A stretch of 19,135 nt of DNA from an uncultured Azospirillum sp. (GTDB lineage: Bacteria; Pseudomonadota; Alphaproteobacteria; RF32; CAG-239), in contig CABUBU010000030.1 of assembly GCA_902489795.1 (NCBI GenBank), positions 1-19,135 on the forward strand. Reading direction: 5' to 3'. The notes beneath the pieces were generated by a model, which did no database searches, was not told the DNA's origin, and was given only the letters and a program-made list of their open reading frames with translations. The position numbers were made by a program, and so were the translations under genes. Shown here in pieces: positions 1-7,319 of this stretch. How positions within the stretch are numbered: the first letter of the stretch is position 1; each line of letters opens with the position of its first letter.

Positions 1-23
1 GTTTCAGTGCGTCAGCGAGGTGG

Positions 24-52
24 TTTATATGACACTCAATCACAATTGTCAA
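24..52 (-). promoter_or_regulatory. Strong leftward sigma70 promoter, rRNA-operon-like
   Basis: Reading the minus strand, a perfect TTGACA (52-47) is followed by a 17-nt spacer and TATAAA (29-24). Upstream of the -35 (about 53-100) is a run of A and T tracts that resembles an UP element, and downstream of the -10 is a GC-rich discriminator containing CTGACGC. This combination is typical of rRNA operon promoters in Alphaproteobacteria. Transcription would start near position 17 and leave the window, so the transcribed gene is not visible; an rRNA operon is an inference. Confidence 0.7.
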
Positions 53-211
53 TACTTTTTTTCAAAAAAAATTGCAAAATTTGTGATTTTTTCGATAACC
101 GTTTGAATGTTCGTAATTTATAGCATATTTTTTTTTGCCGGTCAATAAAACCTTCCGCTATAACCTCTACTTTCGACCGGTCGGATTTCTTATTTGTAAT
201 ATATATTTTAC

Positions 212-239
212 TTGCCAAACAATTTTCGGTTTGTAATAT
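212..239 (+). promoter_or_regulatory. Probable infC promoter
   Basis: TTGCCA (212-217), a 16-nt spacer and TATAAT-like TAATAT (234-239) lie about 35 nt upstream of the infC start. A 13-bp direct repeat (193-205 and 230-242) covers the -10, and a 10-bp palindrome CGACCGGTCG lies upstream at 174-183. Either could be an operator, but neither is recognised. Confidence 0.45.
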
Positions 240-273
240 ATAAAGAGTTATTTAATTATTTGAGGAGGCTAAA

Positions 274-813
274 ATATCTAGAGAAAACACCAATGCGCCA
301 GTACGGGAAGGTGACGGACCGCGCATTAATCAGGAAATAAGAAGCAAAGAAGTTCGTCTGATTGACGAAAACGGAGAAAACAGAGGAATCGTAGCAATCC
401 GGGAAGCGCTTGCCCTGGCGGCGGACGCCGGGTTGGATCTGATCGAAATATCTCCCCAGGCCATTCCCCCCGTCTGCAAAATTTTCGACTACGGCAAATA
501 CAAATATGAACAGCAGAAGAAAAAGAACGAAGCCCGGAAAAACCAGAAAGTCGTCAATATCAAAGAGTTGAAGCTCCGTCCGATGATCGATACCCATGAT
601 TACGAAGTCAAAATCAAACAGGCCAGAAAGTTTTTGACGCAAGGCGACAAAGTGAAATTTACGATGCGTTTCAAGGGACGCGAGATGAGCGCAAACGACA
701 TGGGGAAAGAGGTTTTAAAACGAATCGTCGACGATCTGGAAGGCATTTGCAAGATCGAATCGGAACCCAAACTCGAGGGACGGCAAATGACGATGGTGGT
801 GGCCCCGCAATAG
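274..813 (+). CDS. infC: Translation initiation factor IF-3
   Basis: This encodes IF-3 (179 residues), which binds the 30S subunit, prevents premature 50S joining and checks start-codon/initiator pairing. The family signature is clear: an N-terminal domain with INQEIRSKEVRLIDENGE, a Lys-rich linker helix containing YEQQKKKNEARK, and the C-terminal domain with KELKLRP, HDYEVKIKQARKFL and KVKFTMRFKGRE. No ATG, GTG or TTG exists in frame between the upstream stop (253-255) and the conserved N-terminus. An ideal GAGGAGG (262-268) sits 5 nt before an ATA at 274, so the start is AUA. IF-3 genes in many bacteria use such rare starts, which IF-3 itself discriminates against, giving autoregulation. 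The usual partners rpmI and rplT do not follow; a terminator does. Confidence 0.97.
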   Translation: MSRENTNAPVREGDGPRINQEIRSKEVRLIDENGENRGIVAIREALALAADAGLDLIEISPQAIPPVCKIFDYGKYKYEQQKKKNEARKNQKVVNIKELKLRPMIDTHDYEVKIKQARKFLTQGDKVKFTMRFKGREMSANDMGKEVLKRIVDDLEGICKIESEPKLEGRQMTMVVAPQ

Positions 814-840
814 TTTCATCACCGTTTCCGTACTTTTTTC

Positions 841-875
841 AAAGCATGCTTCCGATTCGGCGGCATGCTTTTTTT
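841..875 (+). terminator. infC intrinsic terminator
   Basis: AAAGCATGC (841-849) pairs perfectly with GCATGCTTT (863-871), and the stem runs into a T-run. It lies 27 nt after the infC stop, so infC is transcribed without the ribosomal protein genes that often follow it. Confidence 0.85.
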
Positions 876-950
876 GTCGTGCAAAAGAGCCGACGGAAAG
901 ATTCTTTTAAATAATGCTTGCTTATTACCCTTTTTTACGTTATCTTTACC

Positions 951-980
951 TTGTTTTTCAATTATGTAGATATGTATTAT
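951..980 (+). promoter_or_regulatory. Possible promoter of the lysozyme-like gene
   Basis: TTGTTT (951-956), an 18-nt spacer and TATTAT (975-980) would give a leader of roughly 55-60 nt before the ATG at 1045. The surrounding DNA is AT-rich, so chance matches are likely. Confidence 0.3.
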
Positions 981-1044
981 TATCTGCCGCGTTTTCCCAA
1001 TGCGACCAAGATGGGATTTTTTTCATTTCTAAAACTTTTCATTT

Positions 1045-1881
1045 ATGGAAACCAAAAAAAGAATGATTGCAATTGCAATCGCTGTGTTGGCCGTTATTTG
1101 CGGCGTGGTAATCTACAATGTGGTAAAAAGCAATCCTCCTCAGGAAGAACCTATTCCGCCGATACCGGTCGCAATAGAAGAACCCGAGGTTGATCCCGTA
1201 CAGTACAACAACGAGCGTTTCGGCGAGTGCATTGACGACATTGTCATGTCAATCGTCTACTCTTCCGGCTTCAATCAGACGACGCATCCGACCGGCGAGC
1301 GATTCGCTTACGGCTTTAACAATACCGTCGTCGGCAAACGTCTGGTGAAAGAAGGCGAATCGATCACTCCTCGACAAGCTTATGACGTAACCGTAAGGCA
1401 TCTGAAAGAACACGTTCAGCCCTTCCTGCGTTACATCAGCGTCCAGTTGAGCGACGGGCAGATCATTGCCGTGGCGCATTTTATCTACAATGTCGGCGGC
1501 GAAGCTTTTACCGGCTATTCCGAAGACGGTAAGCAGTTGAAAAAGCCATCCCGTCTGTTGACCGCGATCAACGACGGCGAACAGCCTGAAATCTGCGCCC
1601 GCTGTTTCACCGGGTTCCGCAACTTCGGCGGCATAAGGTCCGATGGTTTGCTGAAACTCCGCTGGCTACAGGCCGCACTCTATACGGAAGCTGTTTTGGT
1701 TGAAGATCTGAAATCCGCTTATGCGGCCGGCATTTTTGATCTGCATCCTTCCGTATTGTATGAGCACAACCGCCCCGAAAAAGACGGTTATTACACGCCT
1801 AAACTCGACATTGAGATCGTTCAGAAAGTCCTTAAACAAAAAGGAATCGGCACTTCGACCAATGAGTTGATGAAATTCTGA
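1045..1881 (+). CDS. Membrane-anchored GH24 (T4-type) lysozyme-like protein, catalytic Glu not seen
   Basis: 278 residues: a hydrophobic segment at about 7-27 (inner-membrane anchor or uncleaved signal), a Pro/Glu-rich linker at 30-55, then a globular domain. The core of phage-type GH24 muramidases is recognisable: ITPRQAYDV (107-115), LSDGQIIAVAHFIYNVGGEAF (135-155, the conserved QFDALVSFAYNVG-type helix), and GGIRSDGLLKLRWLQAALY in place of the usual LxxRRxxExxLF. The first catalytic block, normally a helix ending in EG followed by a G-x-T-I-G-Y-G strand, reads IVYSSGFN (70-77) and RFAYGFNNT (86-94), so Ser appears where the catalytic Glu is expected. It may be a divergent or inactive wall-binding protein. 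No good ribosome-binding site precedes the ATG, but no better in-frame start is seen. It is monocistronic, with its own terminator. Confidence 0.75.
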   Translation: METKKRMIAIAIAVLAVICGVVIYNVVKSNPPQEEPIPPIPVAIEEPEVDPVQYNNERFGECIDDIVMSIVYSSGFNQTTHPTGERFAYGFNNTVVGKRLVKEGESITPRQAYDVTVRHLKEHVQPFLRYISVQLSDGQIIAVAHFIYNVGGEAFTGYSEDGKQLKKPSRLLTAINDGEQPEICARCFTGFRNFGGIRSDGLLKLRWLQAALYTEAVLVEDLKSAYAAGIFDLHPSVLYEHNRPEKDGYYTPKLDIEIVQKVLKQKGIGTSTNELMKF

Positions 1882-1900
1882 CGAATCGCATTCTCTGACG

Positions 1901-1940
1901 AAAAAACTTCCGCTTGCAGTAAGCAAACGGAAGTTTTTTT
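1901..1940 (+). terminator. Intrinsic terminator after the lysozyme-like gene
   Basis: AAAAAACTTCCG (1901-1912) pairs with CGGAAGTTTTTT (from 1928), giving a 12-bp stem with a T-run on the plus strand and an A-run opposite. It is 20 nt after the stop codon. Confidence 0.9.
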
Positions 1941-2707
1941 ATGCTTTGAAAGTAACAGCACAGACGACAAGGGCAGAATTGATCTTTCTCTCCGTCCCTA
2001 AGATTCGGGAAGCTTCAGAAATCATTCGAAACAGTCAACACCGCTTGCATTAACCGGCTGAAGTTCGCGATTCGGAAGAATATCGGCAGACTCTGCCGAA
2101 CCGTCCGCATATTCACACCGCAAAAAAAAGGTATCAAATGAGACGACATAAAAAAAACATAGAAAAGGCGATTCTTTCCGACATATCCAGCAAAAGCGGG
2201 AAATAATGCAAAAGACATTTAAAGCCGCCGTTTACAATTTTAAAACGACCGGCGCAATTTATGCCTCCCCACCCGCAGACAGTTTTCCGGATGCGGTCAG
2301 CGTTGCAAATGCCACATCCAACGCGACTCGCTTTTTACGCTTTCCCCAAAACATCGTTTGGGCGCGGAAGCTATCTGACCGGACAACCGGGGCGAATCGA
2401 CCAGACTGCGAAACGCCGCAGAAAACACTAAGGACATAAAAGGATACAAAAAACCTGAGCTAATGAACACCGGCATAAACCGCGAGAACTTCCGGGGATC
2501 AGTTTGACGGTCAGGGACAGGAAAAAACCATACAGAAAACGGTGTTTCCGTTCAGCCCGTCCCTGCCCGGCCCAAAAAACAATGAAAAAAACAAACTCCT
2601 CTTTGCGAGCAAAGAGAAACGGCAAACGGCGCTGAATTCGGCAAACAGAAAAAACGGACGAAAACCGAACCTCGGCCAGACAGAATCCGGGACAAAACGG
2701 CAAAGAT

Positions 2708-2933
2708 ACCACAACCGCGAAAAAAAAAGAAAAAGGCAAAAAGAGAGAAGGAAAGACGGAGAAAGAAAAAGACGGGAGAAAAGAAAGGCGAAAAGAGGAA
2801 AAAGACAGAAAAAGGAAAGATGATGAGAAAAAAAGCAACAGAACAGAGGAAAGGAAAAAGGAAAAACGGAAAGAAAGAAGAAAAAACAAGAAAACGGCGT
2901 AAGAAAAGGAGAGAGAAAGGAAGAGAAAAAGCC
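2708..2933 (+). repeat. Purine-rich, nearly T-free tract A
   Basis: Across these 226 bases the plus strand has only three T (2821, 2824, 2900) and scattered C; the rest is A and G in irregular GAAA/AGGAAA runs. It is not a regular tandem repeat. Translated, it gives Lys/Arg/Glu-rich low-complexity peptides in all frames. It could be a decayed Lys/Glu-rich gene, a structural (triplex-prone) DNA element, or unconstrained biased sequence; the sequence does not decide. Confidence 0.75.
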
Positions 2934-3746
2934 TAAGAGAAAATTGAAGAAGCCGTTACCATCGAAGCAACCGAAACAGAAAAAGCCGTTCCGGCAAAAG
3001 AGAAATAACAGATATCCTCCGGTAAACCTGGAGACTGCAAAACTCACGATTTGCCTATGATCGAAGATACGGGATGCAGCAAAGCTTACGGTTTGATCAT
3101 AATCAACGGCGCGGGGCGGTACTGTCCCGACGCTAAAGCATTCAGCCCCGAGCAAAACCGGAGAGACCGTCAGGCATATAATAAAGCTGCAAATTTTTGA
3201 GATCATATATCTGGCAGGGAGAGCCGGACATAGAAAGATCCCCACGTAAAATGCGGAATTCTTCGTATACGGATATAACCCACCGGCAAGCACCTGAATA
3301 GCGCACAGAAACTTGACCGGACTGTTGTTACTTGCACCCGCAAACGGAGCTAAGTCCATTGTCAACTGACTTTGCTCAGCGTCTCCTTTTAGTCGATTTC
3401 GTACGTATTCAACAATTTTTTGAGCATTCTTCCCGATGGTATCGACATAGCATCTTTTCGGTTACTGTATCGAAATTTCGCATTTCTCTGCCATTCATAT
3501 ATCAATAAACTACTTTTTTTGAAACATCCCTTAATCAAGCTTACGGAATATTTGAACGGTATCTCCGGCAACATACGAATATGGTCCGGACAGGACTCCG
3601 CCTCAATAGTTCCTTTTCCTTTCCATCGGTATCGTTCTCTGAGTCTGAACGTCCGCCGTAAAACGCCCCTTTCGCGATACTTCGCTGCGAAGACGACACG
3701 ATCTTTTTGGGATCTATGTTGTGTGTGCTATCGTATATGTGTTCAT

Positions 3747-3815
3747 AAAAAACTCCTTTGCTTCTGTTCAGACAGTTGCCGGATCGTCTTTCTTACAATG
3801 GTAAAGGAGTTTTTT
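3747..3815. terminator. Hairpin with T-run ahead of purine tract B
   Basis: AAAAAACTCCTTT (3747-3759) is perfectly complementary to AAAGGAGTTTTTT (3803-3815), with a 43-nt loop. The symmetric A/T flanks would allow termination on either strand. No clear gene ends here, and the loop is long, so it could also be the base of a structured RNA. Confidence 0.4.
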
Positions 3816-3844
3816 TATACGCAAAGAACAAGACGTAAAAAAAT

Positions 3845-4063
3845 ACAAGAGAGAGAAGGCAAAAAGGAGAAGAGCAAAGAAGAAAACGGAATCGAGGAAA
3901 AAGGAAGAAGAGCGGCGAAAGAAACGGAAAAGAGGGGAAAAGAAAGAACAGCGAAAGAAACGAAAAAGAGAAAAAGGGGGAGGAGCAAAGCGGGAAAAAC
4001 AAAAAGAGCGAAAAAAGGACAGAAAGAAGGAAAAAGGAAGCGGAAAACAGAAAACAAACAAAA
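3845..4063 (+). repeat. Purine-rich, nearly T-free tract B
   Basis: These 219 bases have a single T (3892), with none at all from 3893 to 4063. The composition and orientation match tract A, about 0.9 kb upstream. A short imperfect internal repeat is present (GCGAAAGAAACG at about 3914 and again near 3951). The tract begins shortly after the hairpin at 3747-3815 and ends about 60 bases before the terminator of the minus-strand gene. No function is recognised. Confidence 0.75.
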
Positions 4064-4120
4064 TGGAAAAAACATAAGTTCTCCTCAACCACGCGCCCTT
4101 TGCCGTTTTTTCCCGATACA

Positions 4121-4158
4121 AAAAAAGACAGGCCGGGTTCTTATGCCCCGTCCTGTCT
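4121..4158 (-). terminator. Terminator of the duplicated-domain gene
   Basis: On the minus strand AGACAGG and CCTGTCT form the base of a hairpin with a GC-rich upper stem (CGGGG/CCCGG type), directly followed by seven T. It begins 16 nt after the stop codon of the minus-strand gene ending at 4175. Confidence 0.85.
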
Positions 4159-4174
4159 AAAACATATCCACCAT

Positions 4175-4651
4175 TTAAAGTGTCAGTCCGACGTTTTCAT
4201 CGATATTGCCGCCGATCCGCGCCCAGTAGGTGCCGGAAAGGCTGAGCCATACCAACTCGTGGGAAAGTTTGCCGTCCTTTTCGATCATGTTGCCGTCCGC
4301 GTCACAAAGAGCAACTTTGGCCAGCGAGCAGGCACCGATTTCGTTCACCGCCTCTTCCAGCGTTACAGCTTTAACGCGGTTAAATTTGGCTTCGCGAATC
4401 ACCGGCAGGCCTTCGTACGTTCCTTTGACGGTTCCGACATCGGCATAACCGGAAGTTTTGATCCATGCGCCGCCCGGTGTCATCCATACTCTCTCCTTGT
4501 CTACGACAACATCCTGATCGTTCTTTACGAATACGGCGGTTAAAGAGCAGACACCGATTGCGGCAAACGCTTCTTTATAACTCATTCCCTTGTTCGCTCT
4601 GAATTTATCTTCTGCGATAACGTTCAGATCCAGTGCATTATACGTCTTCAT
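4175..4651 (-). CDS. Unrecognised cytoplasmic protein with two copies of one domain
   Basis: 158 residues, no signal peptide or membrane segment. The protein is an internal duplication. Copy 1 (about 10-68) reads VIAEDKF, EAFAAIGVCSLTAVFV, ERVWMTPGGAWIKTSG; copy 2 (about 84-150) reads VIREAKF, EAVNEIGACSLAKVAL, ELVWLSLSGTYWARIGG. Shared residues follow the pattern VI-x-E-x-KF, then EA-x3-IG-x-CSL-x2-V, then VW and G-x-W. Copy 2 has a few extra residues before its VW. The conserved Cys, and the repeated VW and Trp/Gly positions, suggest a small beta-rich fold, but I do not recognise the family. The gene is monocistronic with a near-consensus promoter and its own terminator. The ATG lacks a clear Shine-Dalgarno sequence. 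Confidence 0.8.
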   Translation of the reverse strand: MKTYNALDLNVIAEDKFRANKGMSYKEAFAAIGVCSLTAVFVKNDQDVVVDKERVWMTPGGAWIKTSGYADVGTVKGTYEGLPVIREAKFNRVKAVTLEEAVNEIGACSLAKVALCDADGNMIEKDGKLSHELVWLSLSGTYWARIGGNIDENVGLTL

Positions 4652-4702
4652 ATTTATATATTTTGGGGTTAATAATTTCTACGTTATTTATTTTATGGTA
4701 CG

Positions 4703-4731
4703 ATTATACGCTGAATCTTTACTTCTGACAA
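4703..4731 (-). promoter_or_regulatory. Near-consensus promoter of the duplicated-domain gene
   Basis: On the minus strand TTGTCA (4731-4726), a 17-nt spacer and a perfect TATAAT (4708-4703) lie about 50 nt upstream of the ATG at 4651. It overlaps the proposed ligA promoter on the opposite strand, so the two divergent genes share about 50 bp of control region. Confidence 0.75.
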
Positions 4732-4746
4732 GTCATAAAACATAAT
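4718..4746 (+). promoter_or_regulatory. Possible ligA promoter
   Basis: TTTACT (4718-4723), a 17-nt spacer and CATAAT (4741-4746) would start transcription at about 4753. That is downstream of the ATG at 4752 and argues for the ligA start at 4833. Confidence 0.4.
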
Positions 4747-4832
4747 TTCGTATGCGGAAAATATTTTTCTGGAAAAGCGAAAGTGATGAAAGTATATTAT
4801 CGGCAGATAAAAATTGTTTAACGGAAAAGGAC

Positions 4833-6911
4833 ATGATCGAAGCAGAAAAGCTGACGGCGGAAGAGGCCGCTGCGGAATTGAAAAGAATCGCCAGGGAAAC
4901 GGCCCGGGCAGACGCCGCCTATTATCAGGACGACGCGCCTTATTTAAGCGACGCCGAATACGACGCCCTGAAACGGCGCAACGAAGAAATCGAAAAACTT
5001 TTTCCCGAGCTTGTTCGCAGCGACAGCCCGTCAAAAAGAATCGGCGCACCGGCCAAAAGCGCGTTCGGCAAAGTTACCCACCGGTTCCCGATGCTTTCGC
5101 TGGCAGATGTCTTTTCGGTTGAAGAAGTCGAAGACTTTATCGCTTCGGTCAAACGTTTCCTTAATACGGAATCCGACATAGCCTTCATGTGCGAACCGAA
5201 AATCGACGGCCTTTCGTTCACCGCCCGCTACGAAAACGGCACATTCGTTCAGGGCGCCACCCGCGGCGACGGCAGAGAGGGCGAAAACATTACCGAAAAC
5301 CTGAAAACAGTTGCCGAACTGCCGCTGGAAATTAAAAACGCGCCGGCCGTACTTGAGATCCGCGGCGAAGTGTACATGTCAAAGGCCGATTTTCTCTCCT
5401 TAAACGAAACCGGCGAACGGGAAGGGAAAAAGGTGTTTGCCAACCCGCGCAACGCGGCCGCCGGCTCGCTCCGGCAACTGGATCCGGAAATCACCCGCAA
5501 ACGGAAGCTGCGCCTGTTTGCCTACACCTGGGGAGAAGTTTCCGAAAGAATGTGGAATTCGCAGGAAGACTTTTTCGTGCATTTGAAAAAATGGGGCTTC
5601 CCCGTCAACCCGAACAACCGGTTGTGCCGGAACATTGCAGAAATCGAATCGTTTTTTGCCGGACTGACGGAAGTTCGAGCTTCCCTTCCCTATGACATCG
5701 ACGGCGTGGTATACAAAGTCAACGACATTACCCTGCAGGAACGGCTGGGCTTTCTTACCCGCACCCCGCGCTGGGCGGTGGCGCACAAATTTCCGGCCGA
5801 ACAGTCGCTGACGACCGTCCGCGGCATCCGCATCCAGGTCGGACGTACCGGCGCCCTCACCCCGGTGGCGGATCTGGAACCGGTCAACGTCGGCGGCGTC
5901 ATCGTTTCCCACGCCACCCTGCACAACGAAGACGAAATCAAACGCAAAGACATCCGGGTCGGAGATACGGTTATCATCCAGCGCGCCGGCGACGTCATTC
6001 CGCAGGTGGTGGCCGTTTTGCCGGACAAACGCCCGGACGATTCAAAAGAATTCGTTTTTCCGCATTTCTGCCCCGAATGCGGCGCGCACGCCGTACGCGA
6101 GGAAGACGAAGCCGTCCGCCGCTGTACCGGCGGTCTGACCTGTCCCGCGCAGGCCATCGAACGATTGAAGCATTTCGTTTCCCGCGACGCTTTCGACATT
6201 GAAGGTTTTGGCGGCAAAATCATCGAAGACTTTTACAAAGAAAAAATCATCGGCGGACCGGTCGACATTTTCACTTTAAAAAAACGCAACGCCGGACAAA
6301 AGACGGACCTGTTCGACGCCGGCGAGGGACTACAGTTGGAAAAACGCGAAGGCTGGGGCAAAAAGTCGGTCGAAAACCTGTTTGCCGCCATCGACAAAAG
6401 AAGAACGATTCCGCTGGCGCGTTTCATATATGCTCTCGGCATCCGTCAGGTGGGCGCCGCCACCTCCCGCCTGATCGCTCAAAATTTTGAAAGCTGGACG
6501 CATTTTGAAGAGGAAATGGCAGAAGGAAAAAGCGAAAAACTGCTCTCAATCGACGGCATCGGCGAATCGATGGCGCATGACATTGTCGAATTTTTCAAAG
6601 AAGAGCACAATATTCTCACCATCCGCAGACTGTGCAATGAAATAACGATTGAAGACTTTAACGAGAAAATCGACGCGGACAGTCCGCTTGCCGGAAAAAC
6701 CGTCGTCTTTACCGGCACACTCGACAAACTGACGCGTTCCGAAGCTAAAGCCAAAGCCCTTGCGGCCGGCGCCAAAGTTTCCGGATCCGTTTCCAAAAAC
6801 ACCGATTATGTAGTGATCGGCGCCGCACCGGGATCAAAGGCCAAAAACGCGGCAGAACTCGGCATTCCCCTGATCAGCGAAGACGAATTTCTGTCAATGA
6901 TCGGTGCCTGA
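4833..6911 (+). CDS. ligA: NAD+-dependent DNA ligase
   Basis: LigA seals nicks in duplex DNA with 3'-OH and 5'-phosphate ends during replication and repair, using NAD+. With the start at 4833 it has 692 residues, a normal length. The Ia domain has YYQDDAPYLSDAEYD (30-44). The nucleotidyltransferase motif is KIDG (123-126), with Lys123 the adenylated residue. The OB domain follows (around GRTGALTPVADLEPV, 338-351), then a Cys4 zinc finger (Cys413, 416, 431, 437), helix-hairpin-helix repeats and a C-terminal BRCT domain (618-692, starting PLAGKTVVFTGTLD). An upstream in-frame ATG at 4752 would add 27 residues without family similarity and overlaps the predicted transcription start. The 4833 ATG matches the family N-terminus and has a GGAAAAGG just upstream. 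Confidence 0.98.
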   Translation: MIEAEKLTAEEAAAELKRIARETARADAAYYQDDAPYLSDAEYDALKRRNEEIEKLFPELVRSDSPSKRIGAPAKSAFGKVTHRFPMLSLADVFSVEEVEDFIASVKRFLNTESDIAFMCEPKIDGLSFTARYENGTFVQGATRGDGREGENITENLKTVAELPLEIKNAPAVLEIRGEVYMSKADFLSLNETGEREGKKVFANPRNAAAGSLRQLDPEITRKRKLRLFAYTWGEVSERMWNSQEDFFVHLKKWGFPVNPNNRLCRNIAEIESFFAGLTEVRASLPYDIDGVVYKVNDITLQERLGFLTRTPRWAVAHKFPAEQSLTTVRGIRIQVGRTGALTPVADLEPVNVGGVIVSHATLHNEDEIKRKDIRVGDTVIIQRAGDVIPQVVAVLPDKRPDDSKEFVFPHFCPECGAHAVREEDEAVRRCTGGLTCPAQAIERLKHFVSRDAFDIEGFGGKIIEDFYKEKIIGGPVDIFTLKKRNAGQKTDLFDAGEGLQLEKREGWGKKSVENLFAAIDKRRTIPLARFIYALGIRQVGAATSRLIAQNFESWTHFEEEMAEGKSEKLLSIDGIGESMAHDIVEFFKEEHNILTIRRLCNEITIEDFNEKIDADSPLAGKTVVFTGTLDKLTRSEAKAKALAAGAKVSGSVSKNTDYVVIGAAPGSKAKNAAELGIPLISEDEFLSMIGA

Positions 6912-7151
6912 TCAGAGAAGCATCATGGTTTTGGCATGGCGACGGAGCCATTTGTCGGTTCCGCGGCGAACGGTTTTACGCAGCAGCGAAGGGCAGCAAT
7001 CTGGCAGCAGACGGTGCAATTCGTCGTCGCCGGCCGTTTCGACATAGTCGGCAAAAGCAAATACCAATTCCGTATAATAAGGATAAACTCCTCCGTATAC
7101 GAATTTTTCTTCGGCAAACTGCCAAAACAAGCTGTCCAGTTTTTGTTTCAA
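6912..7151 (-). CDS. Small hypothetical protein
   Basis: 79 residues starting at a TTG (7151-7149) preceded by GAGGG four bases upstream. The sequence (MKQKLDSLFWQFAEEKF, then VYPYYTELVFAFADYVE) looks like a soluble helical protein, with a basic C-terminus RRGTDKWLRRHAK. No known motif is recognised. Its stop codon directly abuts the ligA stop (6909-6911), so the two genes converge with no spacer. A good promoter (TTGATA, 17 nt, TATATA) and a ribosome-binding site support it being real, although no family evidence exists. Confidence 0.55.
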   Translation of the reverse strand: MKQKLDSLFWQFAEEKFVYGGVYPYYTELVFAFADYVETAGDDELHRLLPDCCPSLLRKTVRRGTDKWLRRHAKTMMLL

Positions 7152-7178
7152 AACGCCCTCTTTTATACATTATATGTA

Positions 7179-7207
7179 TATATAATACTAAAAATGTATT
7201 TTATCAA
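7179..7207 (-). promoter_or_regulatory. Promoter of the 79-residue gene
   Basis: On the minus strand TTGATA (7207-7202), a 17-nt spacer and TATATA (7184-7179) lie 28 nt upstream of the TTG start. The region is AT-rich, which raises the chance of coincidence. Confidence 0.5.
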
Positions 7208-7254
7208 GTCCGAAACAATACCGTCTGTGCAAAAAAAACGCCGACAAACTTTAA

Positions 7255-7282
7255 TTGACTTTTAAGCTGCTTACCTTACAAT
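7255..7282 (+). promoter_or_regulatory. Promoter of the DUF1311/LprI-like gene
   Basis: TTGACT (7255-7260), a 16-nt spacer and TACAAT (7277-7282). The -10 overlaps the upstream in-frame ATG at 7281, which therefore cannot be the translation start; the start at 7320 gives a leader of about 30 nt. Confidence 0.6.
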
Positions 7283-7319
7283 GAAAAACAGTTTTCTAAC
7301 ATCAAAGGAGTGGGAAAAA

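Larger units (their letters stand above)
1941..4118. other. Gene desert of about 2.2 kb
   Basis: No reading frame here gives a recognisable protein. The longest open frames on either strand are side effects of two T-poor purine tracts (listed separately): all three stop codons begin with T and their complements need A on the other strand, so such tracts stay open in every frame. Also present: a 7-bp hairpin with a CGAG loop (2599-2616); a long imperfect inverted repeat (about 2512-2521 with 2554-2563); a hairpin with a T-run (3747-3815); and a 47-codon ORF (3057-3200) with no ribosome-binding site. At 3363-3494 (minus) a short frame resembles coding sequence, with an ATG at 3494-3492 and an in-frame TAA at 3464-3462; it may be a gene remnant. 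No tRNA or familiar ncRNA was noticed. Confidence 0.6.

Noticed and set aside
36..218. 60-codon minus-strand frame rich in Lys and Ile
   Set aside because: AT-rich composition, and it runs into the -35 and UP-like region of the leftward promoter.
2206..2439. 77-codon plus-strand frame
   Set aside because: No ribosome-binding site, no protein-like pattern and no neighbours in operon arrangement; expected by chance in 2.2 kb.
3057..3200. 47-codon ORF beginning MIEDTGCSKAYGL
   Set aside because: It looks mildly protein-like, but length is within chance expectation and no ribosome-binding site precedes the ATG.
2511..3365. Long open frame (284 codons) on the minus strand across purine tract A
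   Set aside because: The complement of a T-free tract has no A, so no stop can occur. The translation is Phe/Ser/Leu low complexity without a start context; it is open by composition.
3420..4160. 246-codon plus-strand frame, and three overlapping minus-strand frames at 3768-4121
   Set aside because: All are kept open by purine tract B. The plus frame crosses the hairpin at 3747-3815 and the terminator of the opposite gene, and it has no recognisable domain or ribosome-binding site.
4752..4832. Upstream ATG extending LigA by 27 residues
   Set aside because: No Shine-Dalgarno, no family similarity in the extension, and the predicted transcription start falls at about 4753.
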